The notes: generated by a model not told the origin, from the letters alone. Counted from the stretch's first letter, positions 43,545 through 52,863 are shown. The stretch is 64,000 nucleotides of DNA from Salinibacterium sp. SWN167 (GCF_015864665.1 NZ_JADYWU010000002.1:617462-681461), one strand, 5' to 3'. Numbers and translations are program-made.

Positions 43545-45128
43545 TTACCGCTGAGGAGCGTTGCCGCGGCGATGGAATGCAACGAGAGCGATTCCCATCA
43601 GCAGCAGTAGCGCTGCGGCGCCCAAACTGGGCATTAGGTCGATGCCGGTCGCTGCGAGCTCTCCGGTGACCGCGGCCACTTCGGTCCAGGTTGCGGTGAG
43701 TGTGATTGGTTCGGTCACGGGGGTGGTGAAGTTGTAGGTGGTGCCGTTGGAGGTCCAGCCGGTGAAGGTGTAGCCGTCGCGGGTGGGGTCTGTCGGTGCG
43801 GTGATCGTGCTGCTGTCTGTGATGGTCTCGGCGGCGGTGCTGGTGCCGCCGTCGGCGTCGAAAGTGACGAGGTGGGTGACGGCGGCCACTTCGGCCCAGG
43901 TTGCAGTAAGCGTGATTGGTTCGGTCACGGGGGTGGTGAAGTTGTAGGTGGTGCCGTTGGAGGTCCAGCCGGTGAAGGTGTAGCCGTCGCGGGTGGGGTC
44001 TGTCGGTGCGGCGATGGTGGTGCCGTCTGTGATGGTCTCGGCGGCGGTGCTGGTGCCGCCGTCGGCGTCGAAAGTGACGAGGTGGGTGACGGCGGCCACT
44101 TCGGCCCAGGTTGCGGTGAGTGTGATTGGTTTGGTCACGGGGGTGGTGAAGTTGTAGGTGGTGCCGTTGGCGGTCCATCCGCTGAAGGTGTAGCCGTCGC
44201 GGGTGGGGTCTGTCGGTGCGGTGATCGTGCTGCCGTCGGGGATTGCCTCAGCGGGGGTGCTGGTGCCGCCGTCGGCGTCGAAGGTGACGAGGTAATTGAA
44301 CCCAATGATGATGTTTCCGCCGTTGCCGATGAGGGAAGTGGCCGCAGAGTAGCCGACACCGGCCGGCGTTACCGTGTTGACGATCGGGGACGCTGATGAG
44401 CCGCCACCGTCGAGTGCGGCACCAGCATTCGGGGTGCCCCGAACGTCTAGAGTGCCCGGCGCGCCAGCGTCGTAGCCGCCGCCAATTCCGGCTCCGCCGT
44501 CTTGCCCGCCGGTCGCGGTGATGGAGCCGCCCGTAATGGTGGTGGTGCCGCCGGTTCCGTTGTTGCCGCCGCCGATGCCTGCGCCGCCTGCGCTGCCGGT
44601 TGCGGTGGTGGTGCCGCTTTTGATGGTGGTGGTGCCGCCGGTTCCGTTGTTGCCGCCGCCGATGCCTGCGCCGCCGGCGCCGCCGGTTGCGAGGATTGTG
44701 CCGCTGTTAACGATGACGGAGCCGCCATCGTTGCCATCGTTGCCGCCGATGCCTGCACCGTGCAGACCTCCGGTTACGGTGAGCGTTCCGCCGCCGGAGG
44801 AAACGATGGTGAGCGTGGAGGTGCTAGGAACCTCAATCGCCGCCAGAGAGTCAGGGACGTTACTGTTGATGGTGAGGTCAAACCCGTTGAGGTCAAGCGT
44901 GATCGATTCGCCAGGTTTGACCGTTATTGACCTGCCTGCCGGAGCAACGACATCGGCAACGAGGAGCACAGTGCCGCCATCGGACGCGTAAGCGAACGCA
45001 TCTGGCATGCCGCCCCAAGCGTAGACGGCGTACGTTGCGGCGTTCGCTGGCAGTGCGCCGGCGAAAGTCAAGGCAAGCGCAACGGCGACAGCGGTAATGC
45101 TGGGCAAGATTTTGGGGCGAGGAATCAC
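43545..45128 (-). CDS. LAATG-sorted surface protein with three InlB repeats
   Basis: A 527-residue paralogue of the surface protein at 39675-41210. The start is the GTG at 45128, preceded by GGAG as in the paralogue. After the signal peptide (ends PANAA) comes a Gly-rich region with about four repeats (AGIGGGNNGTGGTTTI...), then three nearly identical InlB B-repeats of 70 residues (HLVTFDADGG ... RDGYTFTGWTSNG ... PITLTATW). The end has LAATG at about residue 491, a hydrophobic span and HRR. InlB-type repeats usually mediate adhesion or act as spacers at the cell surface. The module remnant of the PHB depolymerase follows directly after its stop. Confidence 0.85.
   Translation of the reverse strand: MIPRPKILPSITAVAVALALTFAGALPANAATYAVYAWGGMPDAFAYASDGGTVLLVADVVAPAGRSITVKPGESITLDLNGFDLTINSNVPDSLAAIEVPSTSTLTIVSSGGGTLTVTGGLHGAGIGGNDGNDGGSVIVNSGTILATGGAGGAGIGGGNNGTGGTTTIKSGTTTATGSAGGAGIGGGNNGTGGTTTITGGSITATGGQDGGAGIGGGYDAGAPGTLDVRGTPNAGAALDGGGSSASPIVNTVTPAGVGYSAATSLIGNGGNIIIGFNYLVTFDADGGTSTPAEAIPDGSTITAPTDPTRDGYTFSGWTANGTTYNFTTPVTKPITLTATWAEVAAVTHLVTFDADGGTSTAAETITDGTTIAAPTDPTRDGYTFTGWTSNGTTYNFTTPVTEPITLTATWAEVAAVTHLVTFDADGGTSTAAETITDSSTITAPTDPTRDGYTFTGWTSNGTTYNFTTPVTEPITLTATWTEVAAVTGELAATGIDLMPSLGAAALLLLMGIALVAFHRRGNAPQR
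43672..44301. repeat. Three 210-bp tandem repeats coding InlB B-repeats
   Basis: Exact or near-exact 210-bp units start at about 43672, 43882 and 44092, each marked by GCGGCCACTTCGG. The period equals 70 codons, so copy number can change without breaking the frame. The first two units differ by only a few bases, pointing to recent amplification or gene conversion; the third is a little more diverged toward its end. Confidence 0.9.
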
Positions 45129-45413
45129 GATAGTTCTCCGGTTGGTCGGGTGGCGGAGCTGCAGGAGGGGTAATCCCAAGTACAAAGGGCTGACGCTAGC
45201 AGAAGCAGTCGTAGCACCGGGCCGTTCGGGCGGAGATCGCCCTTTTGGGCGCCCACTTCGGAGGTTAGCTGCGCACGTGGGCTTGCGCCGTCAGCCCTTC
45301 CCTCGAGCAGCGGGGAGCGCTCCCGACGACTCAGAACTCTGCGGCGGCTCGCCCCTGTTCGAGTCCTAGACTGGTCGGGGCCTGCGCCGCCGCAGTCCTC
45401 CCCGACGAGAAGG

Positions 45414-46460
45414 ATGCTTGTGTTCCCCACCACGTTCCCGGCCCCGATCATTCCTACCGCCGACTCCGTACCCGCTCTGCGTTGGGGCATCATGGCTCCC
45501 GGTGGAATCGCCGCGACGTTCGCAGAAGCCGTGCAAGCGCACACTGAGCAAAAGCTCGTTGCCGCGGCATCCCGCAGTCTCGACCGCGCGCAAGACTTTG
45601 CGAACACGTGGGGGATCGAGAAAGCCTACGGCGACTACGCCGAGTTGCTGGCCGACCCTGACGTCGACGTGATCTATATCGCGGCGCAACAGCACGTGCA
45701 CCGCGATCTCGCACTGCAGTCGATCGCCGCCGGCAAGCACATCCTGGTCGAGAAGCCGTTCGCCATGACCGGGGCCGAGGCTCGCGAGATAGTCGCAGCC
45801 GCCCGCGCCGCCGGGGTGTTCGCGATGGAAGCGATGTGGACTCGCTACCTTCCCCAAACCTCGATTATCAGTCAGCTCATTGCCGACGGCACCTTCGGCG
45901 AGATCCAGCTCGTCACCGCCGACCACGGCCAGTTCATCCCTGAGGGCCACCGGGTGCGCTCACTCGAGAGCGGGGGAGGAGCGCTGCTCGACCTCGGCAT
46001 TTATCCCATTGCTTTCGCATCGCAGATTTTGGGGGCGCCCACCGCCATCCATAACGTCGGTTCTCTCATCGAAAGCGGCGTGGATGCTCAATCCCTCCTT
46101 ACGCTCAGCTATGCGGGCGCGGCTCAGGCCCAGCTCAACACCACGTTGCTCGCGCGCACCCCCATCACGGCATCCGTCGCGGGCACTGAGGCACTGTTGG
46201 AGACCGGCAATGGCTTCTTCACGCCCACCTCGTTGACGCTCTCAAAGCCCGGTTTCGATGGCGAGTCCATTCATTGGAAAGACGAGACGGGCATCGTCGG
46301 CCACCAGGGCCTCAGCTATCAGGCCACGGCGCTCGCCGGGTTTGTGGCGCAGGGGCTCACCGAGTCGCCGGTGCACACGCTCGACGAAACCGTCGCCATC
46401 CTCGACACGATCGATTCGGCTCGCTGGCAACTCGGATACCGCTTCGGCTCCGAACGGTAA
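45414..46460 (+). CDS. Gfo/Idh/MocA-family oxidoreductase
   Basis: NAD(P)-dependent oxidoreductase of 348 residues, cytosolic. The Rossmann domain starts LRWGIMAPGGIAATFAEAV and continues with DPDVDVIYIAAQQHVHRDLAL. The conserved active-site motif is ILVEKPFAMTGAEA, followed by MWTRYLPQ and GGGALLDLGIYPIAFA from the C-terminal sheet domain (the conserved Asp-His-like pair is here Asp-Leu-Gly-Ile-Tyr-Pro). Members oxidise sugars, inositols or trans-dihydrodiols; the substrate is not deducible. It stands alone after the surface-protein region, and a truncated copy of its first third is at 43073. Confidence 0.87.
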   Translation: MLVFPTTFPAPIIPTADSVPALRWGIMAPGGIAATFAEAVQAHTEQKLVAAASRSLDRAQDFANTWGIEKAYGDYAELLADPDVDVIYIAAQQHVHRDLALQSIAAGKHILVEKPFAMTGAEAREIVAAARAAGVFAMEAMWTRYLPQTSIISQLIADGTFGEIQLVTADHGQFIPEGHRVRSLESGGGALLDLGIYPIAFASQILGAPTAIHNVGSLIESGVDAQSLLTLSYAGAAQAQLNTTLLARTPITASVAGTEALLETGNGFFTPTSLTLSKPGFDGESIHWKDETGIVGHQGLSYQATALAGFVAQGLTESPVHTLDETVAILDTIDSARWQLGYRFGSER

Positions 46461-46583
46461 AGCGATGGGCGCGGCCGACGCTGCGCCCGCTAACCATGTA
46501 TCGCAGACTGCGAATACGCTACTAGAACTCGATGTCTACGCTTGTAGCCCGTCGAGCAGTGACCCCACGCGATCGGAGATCTC

Positions 46584-48446
46584 ATGACCGCAGAATCGAC
46601 CATCCCCGCAGAGCCCGAGGTTCCGGACCGTCCGACCGCCACACGCATGCTCGCACCGTGGGTATTCTGGCCGGCCGCTGGCCTCATTATCTCGATCACC
46701 GCGTTCTCGATCATCGCACCAGACCTCGCGAACGCAGTATTCAACACCCTGCAGTCGAGCGTCATTAACTCGTTCAGCTGGTACTACGTGCTGATCGCAG
46801 CATTCTTTGTTGCCTTCGCGCTCTACCTAGGATTCAGCCGCTACGGCGACATCAAACTGGGAAAGGATGACGACGAACCCGAGTTCTCCATGATCGCGTG
46901 GATCTCCTTCCTCTTCGCCGCGGGCATGGGAATCGGTCTTGTCTTCTACGGCGTCGCCGAGCCCCTCAGCCATTTCGCAAACCCGCGCCCTGGAGTGTCG
47001 GGCACGGAGATCCAACTCGCCCAACAAGCCATGAGTCAAACCTTCCTGCACTGGGGTGTGCACGCCTGGGCTATCTACGTGGTGGTCGGCCTCGCGCTCG
47101 CGTACGCCATTCATCGTCGCGGTCGCCCCATCTCGATCCGTTGGACTCTTGAACCGCTGCTCGGCAAGCGCGTTCGCGGTGGCTGGGGCAACCTCATCGA
47201 CGTCATCGCGCTCGTCGGCACGGTATTCGGTGTGGCGACCTCGCTCGGCCTCGGTGTTCTTCAGATTTCTGCCGGTCTCGAAAAGACGGGAATCGCCGAG
47301 TCGAATCTCACGACGCAGATCGCCGTCATCGTGGTGATTGTCGCGTTCACGATTCTGTCGCTGGTGTCGGGTATCGGCCGAGGCATGAAATGGCTCTCGA
47401 CCACGAACCTCCTGCTGGCGGCTGTTCTGCTCGTGTTCTTGCTCATCGTCGGGCCGACAGCATTCCTGTTCCGCGAGTTCGTGCAGTCGATGGGCAACTA
47501 CCTTCAGGGCTTCATCGGGCTCAGTTTCAATGTCAGCGCCTACGAGGGTCAGGCTGGCGAACAGTGGCAGGCCGGCTGGACCACCTTCTACTGGGGTTGG
47601 TGGATGTCGTGGGCTCCGTTCGTCGGCGTTTTCATTGCGCGTGTCTCCAAGGGCCGCACTGTGCGCGAGTTCGTGGGCGGCGTCATGCTCGTTCCCACCG
47701 TGCTCACGTTCCTCTGGTTCAGTGTTCTTGGCGGCAACGCGATCTACCGTGAGCTCTACGGTCAGGGCGGGCTCGTTGCTGCCGACGGATCGGTGGATGC
47801 CGATTCCGCTCTCTTCGATCTGCTTGCCGGTCTCCCGGCAGGCACCGCTCTCACGTTCGGAGCCATCCTGCTGATCGGAATCTTCTTCGTCACCTCAGCC
47901 GATTCCGGTGCCCTCGTGATGTCGATGATCGCCACCGGTGGCTCCGCTGAACCGCTCAAGCGCATCCGCGTGTTCTTTGCTCTGCTCGCATCGTTCTTGG
48001 CGATCGCTTTGCTGGTAACCGGTGGGCTGCAAACGCTGCAAACGGCCGCAATCCTGTCAGCGCTCCCGTTCAGCGTGGTGATGCTGATGATCTGTGCGGC
48101 GACAGTGACAGCATTCAGTCGCGAACGGCGGGCATATGAGCGTGCACAGCGTGCTCAATTCGTTGATCACATCGGAACGTTCTACGGCCTCGAGGTCGAA
48201 GAGCCGCTGTTGCGCGATACGGTTCACCCGCTTCGTGCTGCCCTCGATCGCCTCCGCAAGAAGGCCGCGCAGTCGGGCGGCGGAATCTCGCAGGTCACCG
48301 AAGATGCCATTCTTTCCGACACCGGTTTGCCATCGCCAGACAACATTGCTCAGGCCGATGCGATCGTCGAAGACGAGGTGGAGACCCTGCAGGCGTTCCA
48401 AGCCGAGGCGCAGGCCAAGCGCAAGAAGAATAAGTCGACAGAGTAG
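46584..48446 (+). CDS. BCCT-family betaine/choline/carnitine transporter
   Basis: A 620-residue inner-membrane symporter with twelve hydrophobic segments. The family hallmark region is present: FLFAAGMGIGLVFYGVAEPLSHF, LHWGVHAWAIYVVVGLALAYA and, in the Trp-rich substrate-site helix, GWTTFYWGWWMSWAPFVGVFIARVSKGRTVREF. TSADSGALVMSM follows. These proteins take up glycine betaine or related compounds for osmoprotection. The C-terminus has an 80-residue cytosolic tail with Lys-rich end (AKRKKNKSTE), the part that senses osmotic state in BetP-type carriers. The sodium dependence is inference. It stands alone. Confidence 0.94.
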   Translation: MTAESTIPAEPEVPDRPTATRMLAPWVFWPAAGLIISITAFSIIAPDLANAVFNTLQSSVINSFSWYYVLIAAFFVAFALYLGFSRYGDIKLGKDDDEPEFSMIAWISFLFAAGMGIGLVFYGVAEPLSHFANPRPGVSGTEIQLAQQAMSQTFLHWGVHAWAIYVVVGLALAYAIHRRGRPISIRWTLEPLLGKRVRGGWGNLIDVIALVGTVFGVATSLGLGVLQISAGLEKTGIAESNLTTQIAVIVVIVAFTILSLVSGIGRGMKWLSTTNLLLAAVLLVFLLIVGPTAFLFREFVQSMGNYLQGFIGLSFNVSAYEGQAGEQWQAGWTTFYWGWWMSWAPFVGVFIARVSKGRTVREFVGGVMLVPTVLTFLWFSVLGGNAIYRELYGQGGLVAADGSVDADSALFDLLAGLPAGTALTFGAILLIGIFFVTSADSGALVMSMIATGGSAEPLKRIRVFFALLASFLAIALLVTGGLQTLQTAAILSALPFSVVMLMICAATVTAFSRERRAYERAQRAQFVDHIGTFYGLEVEEPLLRDTVHPLRAALDRLRKKAAQSGGGISQVTEDAILSDTGLPSPDNIAQADAIVEDEVETLQAFQAEAQAKRKKNKSTE

Positions 48447-48539
48447 GTGGCAGCAGGCGGCCGAGGATTGTTCGCGCCGCTTGCAGCCCCGTTGTGGAAA
48501 ATCTTTACGCACATTTGTGTTTCGCTCAATGATTACAGA

Positions 48540-48737
48540 GTGAAATCATCTCAATTGCTACTGAAGAGCGGGCTTTCCCGAGGCACCCGAGCGCTCACAT
48601 CAGAGCGAGGAGACGTACCGGGCTGGGTGCTGATTACTCTCATGACCGCAGGTCTTGTGGTCATTATTTGGGGTCTTGCGGGTCCAGCACTCAGCTCGGT
48701 TTTTGAACAGGCTATTGATCGCGTCACCGGCTTCTAA
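48540..48737 (+). CDS. Small Flp-pilin-like membrane protein
   Basis: A 65-residue protein starting at GTG 48540 and ending one base into the next gene (TAATG). A basic N-terminus with SERGDVPGW is followed by a single hydrophobic span (VLITLMTAGLVVIIWGLAG) and a polar tail (LSSVFEQAIDRVTGF). Size and layout match the small Flp-type or pilin-like proteins placed before TadE genes. The cleavage motif is not typical of Flp (no clear G/xxxxEY), so it may be a structural accessory instead. It opens a four-gene cluster with the TadE/TadG-like genes. Confidence 0.6.
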   Translation: MKSSQLLLKSGLSRGTRALTSERGDVPGWVLITLMTAGLVVIIWGLAGPALSSVFEQAIDRVTGF

Positions 48738-49150
48738 TGCGTGCGCGCTGGCGCGAACGCGGCAGGCGGCTGGGTGCTGACGAATCGGGGTCCGCCGTGG
48801 TGGAGTTCGTTCTCGTTTCGGCTCTGTTGACGGTGTTGACGCTCAGCGTCATCCAGCTGGCTCTTGCGTTGCATATCCGCAATACGGTGTTGGATGCCGC
48901 GGCTGAGGGCGCGCGCTACGCCTCCCTTGCCGACACCTCGTTGGGCGATGGCGTCACTCGCACTCGTGACCTCATCTCCACGGCGCTGTCGCCCGGCTAT
49001 GCGTCGGATGTGAGCGCAAGCACCACGTCCCACCTCGGGCAACCCGCCGTGCTCATCACCGTGCGGGCACCGCTGCCGCTCTTTGGCCTTATCGGTATTA
49101 GCGATGGCTTGGAGGTGTCGGCCCATGCGGCAATCGAGCAGGTTCGCTGA
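48737..49150 (+). CDS. TadE-like pilus assembly protein
   Basis: A 137-residue protein with the TadE signature: a basic N-terminus (RARWRERGRRLGADESGSAVVEF) that leads straight into one membrane span (VLVSALLTVLTLSVIQLALAL), then an extracytoplasmic region (AEGARYASLADTS, GVTRTRDL). TadE-type pseudopilins are cleaved at the Gly/Ser before the hydrophobic Glu-containing helix. Its ATG overlaps the stop of the small pilin-like gene. It belongs to the same cluster as the next two genes. The Tad ATPase and membrane platform genes are not in view. Confidence 0.82.
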   Translation: MRARWRERGRRLGADESGSAVVEFVLVSALLTVLTLSVIQLALALHIRNTVLDAAAEGARYASLADTSLGDGVTRTRDLISTALSPGYASDVSASTTSHLGQPAVLITVRAPLPLFGLIGISDGLEVSAHAAIEQVR

Positions 49151-49577
49151 TGAACGGGGTTCGTCATCCCTGGAGTTCATTACGGTCGGCATGGTGATGC
49201 TCATTCCGCTCGTGTATCTGGTGCTCACGATGTCCGCGATTCAGTCCGGAGCTCTTGCTGCTGAGGGGGCTGCCCGCCAGGCGGCGCGCGTGTTCGTTCA
49301 GGCTGAGACTCTCAGTGAGGCGAACGCAGCGGCATCGCGCGCGGTCGAGTTCGCCCTCGACAATCACAACGTGGATGCCGCAAGCGCGGCGGTCACGATC
49401 TCGTGCGCACCCGATCCCAGCGATTGTCTGTCCCGCCACAGCTTCGTCACCGTGCAGGTGGCTATTGCCGTGCCGCTCCCGCTGGCGCCGCCGGTGCTGA
49501 GCGGCTCATTTCCTCTAGAGGTGCCGCTCGATGCGGCCGCAACGCAGCAGGTTTCTCAGTTCGCGGGGTCGCGCTAG
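49125..49577 (+). CDS. Second TadE-like pseudopilin
   Basis: A 150-residue protein starting at ATG 49125, 26 bases inside the preceding gene, with GGAGG eight bases before it. The start region (FADERGSSSLEFITVGMVM) has the SLEF motif at the head of a single membrane span. It is followed by AAEGAARQAARVFVQAETLSEANAAASRAVEFAL and a Cys-containing extracytoplasmic domain (SCAPDPSDCLSRHSF) that can form a disulfide. It probably assembles with the other TadE-like protein. Its stop overlaps the next start (TAGTG). Confidence 0.78.
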   Translation: MRQSSRFADERGSSSLEFITVGMVMLIPLVYLVLTMSAIQSGALAAEGAARQAARVFVQAETLSEANAAASRAVEFALDNHNVDAASAAVTISCAPDPSDCLSRHSFVTVQVAIAVPLPLAPPVLSGSFPLEVPLDAAATQQVSQFAGSR

Positions 49578-50020
49578 TGAGCCGGCGCGATGGGTTGCGT
49601 GACGACGATGGTTCTGCACTCCTGCTCACCATCTTCTATGGCTTCCTCTCACTCGTGCTCATTTTCTTGGTGGTCGCGGCAACCTCGCTCTATCTGGAAC
49701 GTAAGCGACTCTTCACACTCGCGGATGGCGCTGCTCTCGTCGGAGCAGAATCCTACGATCTCGACGATGTGCTGCGAACGCCCCAGGGGTTTCGCCCGCA
49801 ATTGACGCCCGCCAAGGTCGCGGTCGCGGTGGGGGAATATGTCGCTGCCGCCCCGACCTCAGAGTTCGACGGGCTCACCATCGAGCACGCGACGAGCATC
49901 GACAGCTCCAGCGCGACGGTCTCGCTGTCTGCTTATTGGCGACCGCCGTTCGTCTCGCTCTTGGTCCCGGAGGGCCTGCGTATTGAAGTGACGGCGAACG
50001 CGCGTTCGGTCTTTTCCTAG
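49577..50020 (+). CDS. TadG-like pilus protein (pilus assembly N-terminal type)
   Basis: A 147-residue protein starting at GTG 49577. A hydrophilic leader (SRRDGLRDDDGSALL) precedes a hydrophobic helix (LTIFYGFLSLVLIFLVVAATSLYLERKRLFTLADGAALVGA), the TadG-type pattern with its conserved LADxAALA-like motif. The remaining 90 residues are a beta-rich extracytoplasmic domain. It completes a four-gene overlapping cluster. The function in pilus biogenesis or another Tad-like apparatus cannot be tested here, as no secretion ATPase is visible within the window. Confidence 0.75.
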   Translation: MSRRDGLRDDDGSALLLTIFYGFLSLVLIFLVVAATSLYLERKRLFTLADGAALVGAESYDLDDVLRTPQGFRPQLTPAKVAVAVGEYVAAAPTSEFDGLTIEHATSIDSSSATVSLSAYWRPPFVSLLVPEGLRIEVTANARSVFS

Positions 50021-50159
50021 CGTCCTCTGGAGGCCCGACACGAGCACACTGAAAACCTCCAGCCAGCGATCACATTCCATCCAGCGAACAGGGAGTTTCA
50101 ATCCGTAGCGTGGGTGATGCGCTTCTCGCAGGCGCATCACCGAAGCAAAGGAGTTAGCC

Positions 50160-50813
50160 ATGAAACGAATCGCTATCGTCGGAGGCCACGGCAAGATTGC
50201 CCTGAGTCTGGCCGAGCTTCTCACCTCTCGCGGCCACCACGTGCACTCGTTGGTCCGCAAGCCTGAGCAGGAGGCTGACATCAGCGCCACGGGCGCCATG
50301 CCCGTCATTGCAGACATTGAGGCGCTGAGTGCCGAAGAGCTTTCTGAAATTTTTACAGGGCACGATGTCGTCGTGTTCTCGGCGGGTGCTGGTGGGGGAA
50401 GCCCCGAACGCACCTATTCGGTTGACCGTGATGCGGCCATCCGCACCATGGATGCTGCTGCCCACGCGGGCGTCAAGCGCTACGTCATGGTCTCGTACAA
50501 GGGTGCCGGTTTCGATCACGGTGTTCCCGAAGACAACGCTTTCTTCGCGTATGCAGAAGCGAAGGCTGCTGCCGATGAACACCTCCGCACTGGCCCCCTC
50601 GAATACACCATCGTCGGCCCTGGATCACTCTCGAGCGAAGCCGCATCGGGCATGATCGGCGTCGGCGATGACGCCACCGACGAGCACACGAGTCGCGACA
50701 ATGTGGCCCGGGTTCTCGCTGAGGTGATTGATGCCGACAACACCATCGGTCACACCATCGAGTTCACTGATGGGTCGACCCCGATTCCGGATGTTATCGC
50801 CGCTATTGCTTAG
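50160..50813 (+). CDS. SDR/NmrA-type NAD(P)-binding protein
   Basis: A 217-residue atypical short-chain dehydrogenase. RIAIVGGHGKIALSLAELL is the dinucleotide-binding loop (Gly-Gly-x-Gly-Lys variant) and HDVVVFSAGAGGG the following strand. The Ser/Tyr-Lys catalytic pair of classical SDRs is not clearly present: YKGAGFDHG and YAEAKAAADEHLRTG carry a Tyr and Lys in a different spacing. Such proteins often act as NADPH sensors or isomerases. The ATG at 50160 has AAAGGAG upstream. The end overlaps the end of the LysE exporter on the other strand by 11 bases. Confidence 0.85.
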   Translation: MKRIAIVGGHGKIALSLAELLTSRGHHVHSLVRKPEQEADISATGAMPVIADIEALSAEELSEIFTGHDVVVFSAGAGGGSPERTYSVDRDAAIRTMDAAAHAGVKRYVMVSYKGAGFDHGVPEDNAFFAYAEAKAAADEHLRTGPLEYTIVGPGSLSSEAASGMIGVGDDATDEHTSRDNVARVLAEVIDADNTIGHTIEFTDGSTPIPDVIAAIA

Positions 50814-51444
50814 CGTGCGGGATAAATAGAGATCCCACTCCCAGCGCAATCAACGCCACCCCACCGGTTGCGCTGAGGGTGGTGATTCTCTGTGGTGAGC
50901 GCGCGAACCAGTCGCGCGCGAAACCGGCAGCGATCGCCCACGACGTATCCGTCACTACCGCGATCGCCATAAACAGCAGGCCCAAAAGGAGCAATTGCAG
51001 TTGCACATTGCCAGCTCCGAAGCTCACGAACTGCGGCAAAACGGCAACGAAAAACACGGTCGCTTTGGGATTCGTAATGCCGACAACGAAACCTTGGCCG
51101 AAGATGCGCCAGCGTGACTGTGGGCGGGGAGCTGCGTCATCCGCTGTCGTGTGAGCGTTGCGGTGACGGATCGCTTGAACGCCGAGGTAAATCAGGTAGG
51201 CGGCGCCGAGATACTTCACGACGGTGAACGCAATAACGGATTGCGCGATGATCGTGCCGACGCCAAAGGCCACGGCGAAGACAAGCACAACTCCTCCCGT
51301 GGCATTACCTAGAGAGCTGATGATGCCGCCAAGCTTTCCCAGCGAAAGCGAACGGCCTATCAAGAAGAGCACACTGGGTCCGGGAATGAGGATGATCGGC
51401 AGAGCGATGAGCACGAAGGCAATCAGGTTGCTGTTCGGGATCAT
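50803..51444 (-). CDS. LysE/RhtB-family amino-acid exporter
   Basis: A 213-residue membrane protein with six hydrophobic segments. The N-terminal IPNSNLIAFVLIALPIILIPGPSVLFLIGRSLSLGKLGGIIS is the strongest family mark (the Pro-Gly-Pro turn in the first helix). VKYLGAAYLIYLGVQAIRHR and the GFVVGITNPKATVFFVAVLPQFV loop are also conserved in LysE/RhtB. These exporters remove excess amino acids such as lysine, homoserine or threonine; substrate unknown. It starts at ATG 51444 and is convergent with the SDR gene. Confidence 0.9.
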   Translation of the reverse strand: MIPNSNLIAFVLIALPIILIPGPSVLFLIGRSLSLGKLGGIISSLGNATGGVVLVFAVAFGVGTIIAQSVIAFTVVKYLGAAYLIYLGVQAIRHRNAHTTADDAAPRPQSRWRIFGQGFVVGITNPKATVFFVAVLPQFVSFGAGNVQLQLLLLGLLFMAIAVVTDTSWAIAAGFARDWFARSPQRITTLSATGGVALIALGVGSLFIPHAKQ

Positions 51445-51508
51445 TTCGCCAGTCTAGGGCTCCGGGCTCGCCGGAGAAGACCGGCCGGCCAGGGCTACCT
51501 CGTGGTGC

Positions 51509-52765
51509 CTAGCGCTGTGGTTTGGTGATGTACCGCGGCACGTACCGCACCATGATTCCAGCGCCGATGAGGCCCAGTATTCCTACGGCCCCCGCAGCAA
51601 AGGAGATGGAGGCCACGGCCGTTATCCCTGCGATGAGCAGGGGAGAGGATGCCTGGCCGACGCCTCCGGTGAAGCGCCAGGCTCCGAGGAACGGGGCAGG
51701 GTTGTCTTGCGGAGCAAGGTCGGCGCCGAGGGTCATCAGGATGCCGCTGCCCAAACCGTTGGCGAGTGACAGGAACATGGCGGCGAAGATGAACCAACCA
51801 ACGTTCTGCGCTGAGTCGTGGGTGAACGAGAGTACGAGGTGGCCGATGCCGAGACCAACGAGAGAGGGCACGGCGGTCCACAAGCGTCCGAAGCGGTCCA
51901 TGATCTGGCCGCCCGTGTAGAAGAGGGCGAAGTCCACCGCCCCGGCGATGCCGATGATAATGGCGGTGTTGGTGTCGGCGAGCCCAATGCTCACGGCCCA
52001 CAGCGGCAAGATTACTTGGCGACTCGCACGCATTGCTCCGATGACGGCGGCACCGAGGCCGAGGCGCGAGAGCAGCGCACGATTGCGGTGCACAGTAGCG
52101 AAAAGCCCGTGTGATTCTTGCTCTACTAGGGCTTCGCCGTCACGCAGCGTGCGGTTGTTGATGCGAGTGGTGTGCACCGCACCGAACGTTGTCGCGGGAT
52201 CGGGAAGGAGAACGAGCACCGCGGCGGCGGCAAGTGCTGCCACAACATGAATCCAAAAGGCAGCAGTCACGGTGCCGGTGAGGTGAATGACTCCGGCAGA
52301 GATGAACGGTCCAATGAATATGCCGAGCCGGAAGGTTCCCCCGAGTGTAGAGAGCGCACGGGCCCGATAGGCGACGGGAACGAAGCTTGTGAGAAAAGCA
52401 TGTCGCGCGAGCGCGAACACGGCAGCAGCCAGTCCGAGCAGCAGCACACCGAATCCGAGTGCGACGGGGTTGGGGGCGAGAATCGCGATCACGACTCCGA
52501 TGATGGAGAGTGCACTCGCGCCGATCATGGCCGGGCGTTCGCCCACACGGGAGATGAGCCATCCGCTCGGAATATTGCCGAACAGCTCGCCGAGGGTCAG
52601 CACGGCTGCGACGAGGCCAGCAATTGCCAGAGTCGCCCCGAGGCTGTCGGCAGCGATCGGAATCAGCGGGATGATCGCGCCTTCACCGATCGAAAAAAGT
52701 AGTGTCGGCAAGAGAACGGGAAGCCCGATCGAGCGCCAGCTAAAGGGTTCTCCTGTTGTGCTCAT
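51509..52765 (-). CDS. MFS transporter
   Basis: A 418-residue major-facilitator transporter with twelve hydrophobic segments in two halves. The start [33 protein letters not shown] and the loop [20 protein letters not shown] (the G-x-x-x-D/G-R-x-G motif between helices 2 and 3) identify the family, probably the drug-exporter branch. The second half has a matching [13 protein letters not shown] loop. No substrate can be named. It is divergent from prfB, its start lying 98 bases from that of prfB. It begins [12 protein letters not shown] at ATG 52765. Confidence 0.88.
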   Translation of the reverse strand: MSTTGEPFSWRSIGLPVLLPTLLFSIGEGAIIPLIPIAADSLGATLAIAGLVAAVLTLGELFGNIPSGWLISRVGERPAMIGASALSIIGVVIAILAPNPVALGFGVLLLGLAAAVFALARHAFLTSFVPVAYRARALSTLGGTFRLGIFIGPFISAGVIHLTGTVTAAFWIHVVAALAAAAVLVLLPDPATTFGAVHTTRINNRTLRDGEALVEQESHGLFATVHRNRALLSRLGLGAAVIGAMRASRQVILPLWAVSIGLADTNTAIIIGIAGAVDFALFYTGGQIMDRFGRLWTAVPSLVGLGIGHLVLSFTHDSAQNVGWFIFAAMFLSLANGLGSGILMTLGADLAPQDNPAPFLGAWRFTGGVGQASSPLLIAGITAVASISFAAGAVGILGLIGAGIMVRYVPRYITKPQR

Positions 52766-52863
52766 CGCCGTCCATAATATGTCGTGCGGGCCAGAGGGTG
52801 CGCGCGAACGGGCACGAGGCCAACAGGTGTCGCGTGGGGTTCGCGGGTAGTCTGGTTGGTGAC

